Shown here piece after piece: positions 32,276 to 40,295 of a DNA stretch of 40,295 nucleotides; position 1 is the first letter of the stretch; each line of letters opens with the position of its first letter. The notes under the pieces are model-generated. The model worked only from the letters and a program-made list of their open reading frames with translations. It was not told the DNA's origin and searched no databases. A program made the translations under genes and the position numbers. The DNA is taken from contig NZ_JAUTXR010000135.1 in the NCBI RefSeq assembly GCF_030658505.1, positions 1 to 40,295 of the forward strand. The letters are read 5' to 3'. The DNA comes from Stenotrophomonas raiganjensis (SeqCode) (GTDB lineage: Bacteria > Pseudomonadota > Gammaproteobacteria > Xanthomonadales > Xanthomonadaceae).

Positions 32276-32458
32276 CTACGTCAGTCCTGCCAGCTTCCGC
32301 AATGCCTGCACCAGCCCCTTGCCCAGATCCTTTTTTGGGTGAGGCACGGTGATGATGTGAGGCCGCTGCGGGTGCACGAATACATGATGGGATCCGCGGA
32401 TCCTGCAACAGGTCCAACCCGCCGCCTCCAGATCCCGGATGAGGTCCCTGCTCTTCAT
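32276..32458 (-). CDS. hicA: HicA-family mRNA interferase toxin
   Basis: A 60-residue toxin with a double-stranded-RNA-binding fold that cleaves mRNA. MKSRDLIRDLEAAGWTCCRIRGSHHVF carries the catalytic His in the GSHH motif, and VPHPKKDLGKGLVQALRKLAGL is the typical second half. The start at 32458 is fixed by the family N-terminus. It precedes hicB by 8 bp. A palindrome just upstream (32465-32478) is the likely operator. Confidence 0.93.
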   Translation of the reverse strand: MKSRDLIRDLEAAGWTCCRIRGSHHVFVHPQRPHIITVPHPKKDLGKGLVQALRKLAGLT

Positions 32459-32464
32459 GCAGGG

Positions 32465-32478
32465 ACGATACACATCGT
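32465..32478. promoter_or_regulatory. Candidate HicB operator
   Basis: ACGAT (32465-32469) and ATCGT (32474-32478) form an inverted repeat around ACAC, seven bases before the hicA start. On the minus strand it overlaps TGTGTATCGT, which could act as an extended -10. Autoregulation by HicB is expected for the family. Confidence 0.45.
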
Positions 32479-32526
32479 ACACACGCGCCGACAGAGTTCA
32501 AGGCGACAGTCTTTCCGGACCAGGAA

Positions 32527-32545
32527 ATCCACGCAATGCGTGGAT
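32527..32545. repeat. 19-bp palindrome, right copy flanking hicAB
   Basis: ATCCACGC, AAT, GCGTGGAT. It differs from the left copy at 31811-31829 only in the 3-bp centre. It lies between hicA and the end of hutC, where it could also stop hutC transcripts. Confidence 0.7.
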
Positions 32546-32551
32546 GAATCC

Positions 32552-33280
32552 CTATCGCGCGCCCGGCGCGAAGCGCGCCACCAGGTCCCAGGCATCCCCC
32601 AGGAACACCTGCCGCACGCGGGTGATCGGCTGTTCACCGCGCCAGGTCAGGCGCTCGATCACCAGGCAGGCGGTGCCGGGCTTCACCTCCAGCAGCTTGG
32701 CGGTGGCGGTATCCGCGCCCCAGGCGCTGATGCGGTGCTGGGCCCGCGTCCACGACACATTCTGCAGCAGCCAGCTGCCCGGCGCGGTGGTGCTGAAGTC
32801 GACCTCCAGTACCTCGGGCACGCCGACCGGACTGATCAGGCGATGCTCCAGCGCCAGCGGTCGGCCATCGGCCAGGTGCAGGCAACGCATCGCCAGCAGC
32901 TCCTCGCTGCCAGCCAGCTCCACTTCGCCGGCATTGCCCACGTCAGCCAGGCGCAGTTCGCGCTGCAGCAGGCGGTACGCGTACTGATGCCCGCGCGAAC
33001 CGACCTCCATCGCGATATCCGGAATTTCCAGCGCCACCTGCTCCAGGTGCGGTGGCTGCCGCGCCACGAATGAACCGGCACGGCGGCGGCGCTCGATCAT
33101 GCCGCTCTCGGCCAGCGCGGTCAGCACCTTGTTCACCGTCATCCGCGAGCAGCCGTACTGTTCCATCAGCTCGTGCTCGTAGGGAATACGGAAGCCCGGC
33201 GCCCACTCCCCGCTGAGGATGCGGCTTTCCAGATCGCTGCGGATACGCTGGTTGAGCGTGGCGGACTTGCTGGCCTTCAC
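32552..33280 (-). CDS. hutC: Histidine-utilisation repressor
   Basis: A 242-residue GntR-family repressor of the HutC type. The N-terminal winged helix (IRSDLESRILSGEWAPGFRIPYEHELMEQYGCSRMTVNKVL, about 12-52) binds DNA. The C-terminal UTRA domain binds urocanate, the inducer, with features such as CLHLADGRPLALEHRLISP. It is 28 bp downstream of hutF on the same strand and likely cotranscribed. It is expected to control both hut transcripts through the divergent region at 34680-34746. Confidence 0.95.
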   Translation of the reverse strand: MKASKSATLNQRIRSDLESRILSGEWAPGFRIPYEHELMEQYGCSRMTVNKVLTALAESGMIERRRRAGSFVARQPPHLEQVALEIPDIAMEVGSRGHQYAYRLLQRELRLADVGNAGEVELAGSEELLAMRCLHLADGRPLALEHRLISPVGVPEVLEVDFSTTAPGSWLLQNVSWTRAQHRISAWGADTATAKLLEVKPGTACLVIERLTWRGEQPITRVRQVFLGDAWDLVARFAPGAR

Positions 33281-33308
33281 GTGATGGGGTCTCGGTGGCG
33301 GGAGGCGA

Positions 33309-34679
33309 TCAGCCCAGCACGCCCTTCAGGGCGGCGGCGAAGGCGGTGGTGATCGCCTCGCGCTGCAGGTGGCGGCCCTCGGCCACGCACTGGCGGCCAT
33401 GCCGCCAGACCGATCGCAGCGCGCCATTACGTGCGGCGAACACCCAGCTGTCAAGCCATGCGTCATCCCGCCGCGCCTGCAACGCCGGGTGCGCGGCGTC
33501 CAGCTCGACCAGGTCGGCGCTGGCGCCGACCTGCAGGCCAGCAGCCACGCCCAGCGCCTGCGCTCCACCCTGCAGTGCGCCTTCAAACAGGAAGCGGCCA
33601 GTGCTGCGGGTGGCATCCGGCGCCAGGACGTTACGACCACGCAGGGTCAGCCGCTGGCCGTATTCGAGCAGGCGCAGCTCTTCAGCGGCATCGATCAGCA
33701 CGTTGGAATCGGAGCCGACGCCGAAGCGCCCGCCCTCGCGCGCGAACGCCCGCATCGGGAAGAGGCCGTCGCCCAGGTTGGCCTCGGTGATCGGGCACAG
33801 GCCGGCCACGGCCTGGCTGGCAACCATGGCCGCGCGCTCGTCATCGGTAATGTGGGTGGCATGCACCAGGCACCAGCGCGCGTCGACCGGCGCATGGTTG
33901 TACAGCCACTGCACCGGACGCTGGCCGCTCCAGGCCAGGCAGGCGTCGACTTCGCGCACCTGCTCGGCGATGTGGATGTGCACCGGGCCGTCGGTCAGCG
34001 GCAGCAATGCACTCAGTTCCTCGCCGGTGACCGCACGCAGGCTGTGCGGGGCGATACCAAGCACCGCATCAGGCAGCGCGGTCAATGCCGGCTTGGCAGC
34101 ATCAAGCAACTGCGCGAAACCATCCACATCGTGGATCAGGCGACGCTGCGCCGGATTCGGCGGCGCGCCACCGAAATCGGCATGTGCATAGAACACCGGC
34201 AGCAGGGTCAGCCCGATGCCGGTCTGATCGGCGGCGGCGGCAATCCGCGTACTCATTTCGGCGCGGTTGGCATAGGCATGGCCATCGGCGTCGTGGTGCA
34301 GGTAGTGGAATTCGCCGACGCGGGTGAAGCCGTTTTCCAGCATTTCCATGTAGGCCTGGGCGGCGATGGCCTGCACCGCGTCCGGGCGCAGATGGGCCAG
34401 GAAGCGGTACATCAGCTCGCGCCAGCTCCAGAAGCTGTCACCGTCACCGCCGCCGATCTCGGTCAGCCCGGCCATGCCGCGCTGGAAGGCATGGCTGTGC
34501 AGGTTGGGCAGGCCCGGCACCAGGATGCCGACCCGGGTGTCGCCGTGCTGGGCGCCCTGCCCCGTGTGGATCGCCGTGATGCGGCCGTCCTGCACCTGCA
34601 GGCGGACATCGCGGGCCCAGCCGTCGGCCAGAAGGGCGTGTGCGGCATGGAAACAGAGCGGGGAACGCGAATCGGACAT
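33309..34679 (-). CDS. hutF: Formimidoylglutamate deiminase
   Basis: A 456-residue amidohydrolase that converts N-formimino-L-glutamate to N-formyl-L-glutamate and ammonia. A metal-binding LPNLHSHAFQRGMAGLTE motif (about 58-75) and later IAPHSLRAV, HIHIAEQ and VGSDSNVLIDAAEELRLLEYGQRL are typical. HutF marks the five-step histidine pathway of Pseudomonas and Xanthomonadaceae, which uses HutF and HutG instead of HutE-type formiminoglutamase. It heads the leftward hutF-hutC unit, divergent from hutI. Confidence 0.96.
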   Translation of the reverse strand: MSDSRSPLCFHAAHALLADGWARDVRLQVQDGRITAIHTGQGAQHGDTRVGILVPGLPNLHSHAFQRGMAGLTEIGGGDGDSFWSWRELMYRFLAHLRPDAVQAIAAQAYMEMLENGFTRVGEFHYLHHDADGHAYANRAEMSTRIAAAADQTGIGLTLLPVFYAHADFGGAPPNPAQRRLIHDVDGFAQLLDAAKPALTALPDAVLGIAPHSLRAVTGEELSALLPLTDGPVHIHIAEQVREVDACLAWSGQRPVQWLYNHAPVDARWCLVHATHITDDERAAMVASQAVAGLCPITEANLGDGLFPMRAFAREGGRFGVGSDSNVLIDAAEELRLLEYGQRLTLRGRNVLAPDATRSTGRFLFEGALQGGAQALGVAAGLQVGASADLVELDAAHPALQARRDDAWLDSWVFAARNGALRSVWRHGRQCVAEGRHLQREAITTAFAAALKGVLG

Positions 34680-34701
34680 GGCTGGACAACCCGAAATGGA
34701 C

Positions 34702-34724
34702 GCCTATATTGTATAGACATATAA
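34702..34724. promoter_or_regulatory. Candidate HutC operator in the divergent hut promoter region
   Basis: The AT-rich stretch around TATATTGTATAGACATATAA (34705-34724) stands out between hutF and hutI. It contains TGTATAGACA, an imperfect dyad of the kind GntR/HutC repressors bind (half-sites TTGTATA and TATGTCT). One site here could control both transcripts. Confidence 0.55.
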
Positions 34725-34746
34725 GCACAGCCGCGTTGTGGATGCC

Positions 34747-35970
34747 ATGCACGTCGATACCCTCTGGTCCAACGTCCACCTGATGACCCTCGATGGCGAG
34801 GGGCTGGGTGTCATCCGCGATGGCGTACTGGCCTGCGCTGGCGGCCGCATCGTCCATGTCGGCCCGGCCGGCAGCGATGCCCACCTGCAGCCGGCCACCC
34901 GCATCGATGGCGAAGGCCGCTGGATCTCGCCCGGCCTGATCGACTGCCACACCCACCTGGTCTACGCCGGCAACCGCGCCAACGAATTCGAGCAGCGCCT
35001 GCAGGGCGTCAGTTATGCCGAGATCGCCCGTGCCGGCGGCGGCATCGTCTCCACCGTGCGCGCCACCCGTGCTGCCACCCCGGAACAGCTGGCCAGCGAA
35101 AGCCGGCCGCGCCTGCTGGCGATGCGCGCCGAGGGCGTGACCACCCTCGAGATCAAGTCCGGCTACGGCCTGACCCTGCCCGACGAGCGCAAGCAGCTGC
35201 AGGTGGCACGTGCCTTGGGCGAGCAATGCCGGGTCAATGTGGTGACCACTTTCCTCGGCGCGCACGCGATTCCGCCGGGCCGCGAAGCACAGGAGTACAC
35301 CGACGAGGTGTGCGACGTGATGATTCCGGCCATCGCCGCCGAAGGCCTGGCCGAAGCGGTGGACGTATTCTGCGAGAACATCGCCTTCTCGCCGGCGCAG
35401 GCACGGCAGGTCTTCGAAGCGGCGCGCGCCAACGGGCTGGCGGTGAAGATCCATGCCGAACAGCTGAGCAACCAGCATGGCGCCGAACTGGCCGCCAGCT
35501 TCGGTGCACTCTCGGCCGACCATATCGAGCATCTGGATGACGCCGGTATCGCCGCGATGGCGGCGGCCGGCACCGTCGCCGTGCTGCTGCCCGGCGCCTT
35601 CTATTTCACCCGCGATACCACCCTGCCGCCGATCGCCGCGCTGCGTGCGGCCGGCGTGCCGCTGGCACTGGCCACCGACAGCAATCCCGGCACTTCGCCA
35701 CTGACCAGCCCGCTGCTGGCGATGAACATGGGCGCCACCCTGTTCCGCCTGACCGTGGACGAATGCATCGCCGGCTTCACCCGTGAAGCGGCGCGCGCGC
35801 TCGGACGCAGCGACCGCATCGGCCGCCTCGCCGTGGGCCTGGAGTGCGACCTGGCGATCTGGGACATCGACGCCCCCGCCGACCTGGTCTATCGCATTGG
35901 ATTCAACCCGCTGCACGCGCGCGTCGTGCGCGGACAGCCCGACCTGCCTGCCTCCTGGAGCAACACATGA
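34747..35970 (+). CDS. hutI: Imidazolonepropionase
   Basis: A 407-residue amidohydrolase that opens imidazolone-5-propionate to N-formimino-L-glutamate. The metal site is [24 protein letters not shown] (about 65-90), with [12 protein letters not shown] and [10 protein letters not shown] further on. ATG at 34747 is used; an in-frame GTG at 34738 is an alternative. It opens the rightward operon hutI-hutH-hutG-hutU, and its stop overlaps the hutH start (ATGA). Confidence 0.97.
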   Translation: MHVDTLWSNVHLMTLDGEGLGVIRDGVLACAGGRIVHVGPAGSDAHLQPATRIDGEGRWISPGLIDCHTHLVYAGNRANEFEQRLQGVSYAEIARAGGGIVSTVRATRAATPEQLASESRPRLLAMRAEGVTTLEIKSGYGLTLPDERKQLQVARALGEQCRVNVVTTFLGAHAIPPGREAQEYTDEVCDVMIPAIAAEGLAEAVDVFCENIAFSPAQARQVFEAARANGLAVKIHAEQLSNQHGAELAASFGALSADHIEHLDDAGIAAMAAAGTVAVLLPGAFYFTRDTTLPPIAALRAAGVPLALATDSNPGTSPLTSPLLAMNMGATLFRLTVDECIAGFTREAARALGRSDRIGRLAVGLECDLAIWDIDAPADLVYRIGFNPLHARVVRGQPDLPASWSNT

Positions 35971-37508
35971 GCAACACCCTGGTTCTTCGCCCCGGCCATG
36001 TCACTCTCGCCCAGTGGCGGCAGGTCTATCGCGGTGCGCCGCTTGCGCTGGGCCCGGCCGCGTTGCCGGTGGTGCGCGCCAGTGCCGCAGCCGTCGCTGC
36101 CATCGTCGCCAAGGGCGCGCCGGTGTATGGCATCAATACCGGCTTCGGCAAGCTGGCCAGCGTGCGCATCGAGCGCGAAGACCTGGCTACCCTGCAGCGG
36201 AACATCGTGCTCTCGCACGCTGCCGGCGTGGGCGAGCCGATGCCGGCCAGCGTGGTGCGGCTGATGATGGCGCTGAAACTGGTCAGCCTCGCGCAGGGCG
36301 CATCGGGCATTCGCGAGGAAACCCTGCTGCTGCTCGAAGCAATGCTGGTCAAGGGCGTGCTGCCCGTGGTGCCCGCACAGGGCTCGGTGGGTGCCTCGGG
36401 CGATCTGGCGCCGCTCTCGCACCTGGCCAGCGTGATGCTGGGCGTGGGTGAAGCCTTCATCGGCGATGAACGCCTGCCGGCGGCCGATGCGCTGGCACGT
36501 GCCGGCCTGCAACCGATCGAGCTGGGCGCGAAGGAAGGCCTCGCGCTGCTCAACGGCACGCAGTTCTCCACCGCCTACGCGCTGGCCGGCCTGTTCGAGA
36601 TCGAGACCGTGTTCCAGGCCGCACTGATCACCGGCGCGTTGTCGGTGGAAGCGGCCAAGGGCTCGGACACTCCGTTCGATCCGCGCATCCACGCCATCCG
36701 CGGCCAGCGCGGGCAGATCGCCACTGCGGCCACGCTGCGCACGCTGATGCAGGGCTCGGACATCCGCGAATCGCACCGCGACAACGATGTGCGCGTGCAG
36801 GACCCGTACTGCCTGCGCTGCCAGCCGCAGGTGATGGGCGCAGCGCTGGACATCCTGCGCCAGGCCGCAACCACGCTGGAAATCGAAGCCAACGGCGTGT
36901 CCGACAATCCGCTGGTGTTTACCGACACCGGCGAAGCGCTGTCCGGCGGCAACTTCCACGCCGAGCCGGTGGCCTTCGCCGCCGACATGCTGGCGATGGC
37001 GGTATGCGAGATCGGCTCGATCAGCGAGCGCCGCCTGGCGATGCTGGTGGACCCGGCACTGTCCGGCCTGCCGGCGTTCCTGACCCCGCGCCCGGGCCTG
37101 AATTCCGGCTTCATGATCCCGCAGGTGACCGCCGCCGCGCTGGTATCGGAAAACAAGCAGCGCGCCTACCCGGCCAGCGTCGATTCGATCCCGACCTCCG
37201 CCAACCAGGAAGACCATGTGTCGATGGCCGCGCACGGTGCGCGCCGCCTGATGCAGATGGCCGAGAACGCCGCCAACGTGATCGGCATCGAGCTGCTGGC
37301 CGCTGCGCAGGGCTGCGACTTCCACGCGCCGCTGCGCTCCAGTGCCGCGCTGGAAAGCGTGCGCGCCACCCTGCGTGCGCAGGTGCCGACGCTGGAAGAG
37401 GATCGCTACTTCCACCCGGACATGGTGACCGCCACGAATCTTGTGCGCAGCGGCGCGCTGGCGCAGGGCCTTGCCGATCTGTTGCCGACTGTGGAACCAC
37501 AGGCATGA
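35967..37508 (+). CDS. hutH: Histidine ammonia-lyase
   Basis: A 513-residue enzyme that removes ammonia from L-histidine to give urocanate, the first step of the pathway. The MIO cofactor forms from A143-S144-G145 in [14 protein letters not shown]. Other conserved segments are [26 protein letters not shown] and [11 protein letters not shown]. The length is standard. It overlaps hutI at its start and hutG at its end by four bases each, showing tight translational coupling. Confidence 0.98.
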   Translation: MSNTLVLRPGHVTLAQWRQVYRGAPLALGPAALPVVRASAAAVAAIVAKGAPVYGINTGFGKLASVRIEREDLATLQRNIVLSHAAGVGEPMPASVVRLMMALKLVSLAQGASGIREETLLLLEAMLVKGVLPVVPAQGSVGASGDLAPLSHLASVMLGVGEAFIGDERLPAADALARAGLQPIELGAKEGLALLNGTQFSTAYALAGLFEIETVFQAALITGALSVEAAKGSDTPFDPRIHAIRGQRGQIATAATLRTLMQGSDIRESHRDNDVRVQDPYCLRCQPQVMGAALDILRQAATTLEIEANGVSDNPLVFTDTGEALSGGNFHAEPVAFAADMLAMAVCEIGSISERRLAMLVDPALSGLPAFLTPRPGLNSGFMIPQVTAAALVSENKQRAYPASVDSIPTSANQEDHVSMAAHGARRLMQMAENAANVIGIELLAAAQGCDFHAPLRSSAALESVRATLRAQVPTLEEDRYFHPDMVTATNLVRSGALAQGLADLLPTVEPQA

Positions 37509-38355
37509 GTGCCCATCCTGAATGGCTGACGGTGCACGAGGGCGATGCCCCGTTGATCGTCAGCTTCCCGCATACCGGCAGCGAGCTGCCGCATGAGCTG
37601 ATGGGCGACTACCACTCGCCGTGGCTGGCCCGCCGCGATGCCGACTGGTGGGTGCACGAGCTGTATGACTTCGTGCGCGGCATGGGCGCGACCACGGTGC
37701 GCTCGGCGATCTCACGTTCAGTGATCGACCTCAACCGCGATCCCAGCGGCGTGTCGCTGTACCCCGGCCAGAACACCACCGGCCTGTGCCCGCTGACCAC
37801 CTTCGACAACCAGCCGCTGTACCACGCCGGACGCGAACCGGATGACGCCGAAATCGCGCGGCGGCGCGACACGTATTTCCTGCCCTACCACGATGCGCTG
37901 ACCGCGCAGATCACCCGCCTGCGCGCGAAGTTCGGCACCGTGGTGGTGTACGACGCACATTCGATTCGCTCACATATTCCGCACCTGTTCGACGGCGAAC
38001 TGCCGCAGTTCAACCTCGGTACCGCCGGCCCGTCCGGCGCACCGGACACGTCCTGCGACAACGCCTTGAGCGATGTGGTGGAGAACCTGCTGAAGATCAG
38101 CGGCATGAGCCAGGTACGCAACGGCCGCTTCAAGGGCGGCTGGATCACCCGCCACTACAGCAACATCGCCGGTGGCGTGCACAGCCTGCAGATGGAACTT
38201 GCCTGCCGCGGCTACATGCATGAACCGCTGCCCGGCCAGGTGGACGAACACAGCTGGCCCACCCCGCTCGACCCCAATCACGCCGCACCGCTGCGCCACA
38301 CCTTGGCGCAGGTGCTCAACGCCTGCCTTGAATTCGCTACGAACCGGAGCGCCGC

Positions 38356-38359
<4 letters not shown>
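37505..38359 (+). CDS. hutG: N-formylglutamate deformylase
   Basis: A 284-residue enzyme that hydrolyses N-formyl-L-glutamate to glutamate and formate, the last step of the five-step route. The family core is [15 protein letters not shown] near the N-terminus, with [26 protein letters not shown] and [13 protein letters not shown]. It is coupled by ATGA overlaps to hutH before and hutU after. It pairs with HutF, whose product is its substrate. Confidence 0.96.
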
Positions 38360-40023
<1,664 letters not shown>

Positions 40024-40035
40024 TCCAGGGGTGCC

Positions 40036-40295
40036 GGCCAACGGCAGGTGCTGCAGGCCGTCACCGTAGAACTCGACGAACTTGCCGACCACGCCCAGCT
40101 TGCGCAGCATCTGGGTGACGGTCAGCACCAGGTCGGTGGCGGTGGCGCCCTCGTCAGCTTGCCGGTCAGCTTGAAGCCGACCACCTGCGGGATCAGCATC
40201 GACGACGGCTGGCCGAGCATGGCCGCCTCGGCTTCGATGCCGCCCACGCCCCAGCCGAGCACGCCGATGCCGTTGATCATCGTGGTGTGGCTGTC
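40036..40295 (-). pseudogene. acnA: Aconitase A fragment, frameshifted and truncated
   Basis: Read leftward from the window edge, the minus strand encodes [39 protein letters not shown] and GFKLTGKL, then after a one-base frame change near 40152-40155 [20 protein letters not shown] and [19 protein letters not shown]. This is the AcnA core that contains the substrate-channel sequence after the GTDSH motif. Similarity stops at LPLA (about 40036), where aconitase would continue with an RATIANM-type segment. The 3' half of the gene is therefore missing next to hutU. The 5' part runs off the window. Confidence 0.85.

Overview
The window looks like chromosomal DNA from a Stenotrophomonas species, most likely the S. 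maltophilia group (Xanthomonadaceae). The grounds are high GC with strongly G/C third codon positions, many short palindromic repeats ending in GTAG that match the SMAG REP family described in S. maltophilia, and a gene set typical of that family. The species is inferred from sequence character and recall; no database search was made. There is no rRNA, CRISPR array, insertion sequence or integrase. One tRNA gene is present.

Layout. 1-4.2 kb: oligoribonuclease (orn), tadA, a divergent HxlR regulator/quinone-reductase pair, two GNAT acetyltransferases, a small membrane protein and a YjhX-type protein. 4.4-9.6 kb: an HD-domain hydrolase, an MFS transporter, a divergent MerR regulator/flavin oxidoreductase pair with a textbook MerR-type operator, two small membrane proteins and a small lipoprotein. 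9.6-14.1 kb: an FAD monooxygenase divergent from a TetR regulator, then a TonB-dependent siderophore receptor preceded by a Fur-like palindrome. 14.1-18.2 kb: a more accessory-looking stretch with a small unknown protein, a large SF1 helicase carrying a nuclease-like insert and a zinc ribbon, a frameshifted small membrane-protein gene, and tRNA-Ser(UGA) with its terminator.

18.3-24.7 kb: a DUF4241/ankyrin-like protein, a LysR regulator divergent from an azoreductase gene, an SH3-like protein, serS, and two tandem TonB-like energy transducers. 24.7-28.5 kb: the minus-strand biosynthetic operon serC-pheA-aroA (serine/pyridoxal and aromatic amino acids). 28.8-31.8 kb: an FHA membrane protein, two polyhydroxyalkanoate-granule-type proteins, a candidate small RNA, and a membrane-anchored Mrr-like protein.

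31.8-40.3 kb: a hicA-hicB toxin-antitoxin pair between two near-identical palindromes, then the complete histidine-utilisation locus. hutF-hutC run leftward and hutI-hutH-hutG-hutU rightward with ATGA stop/start overlaps. HutF plus HutG defines the five-step route (histidine, urocanate, imidazolonepropionate, formiminoglutamate, formylglutamate, glutamate). The right edge holds an antisense fragment of an aconitase A gene that is frameshifted and truncated.

The items most worth a second look are the helicase-nuclease, the C-rich-loop candidate RNA at 30.6 kb, the membrane Mrr-like protein, the palindrome-flanked hicAB, the frameshifted small membrane gene, and the acnA remnant. No clearly new multi-gene system could be demonstrated from sequence alone.
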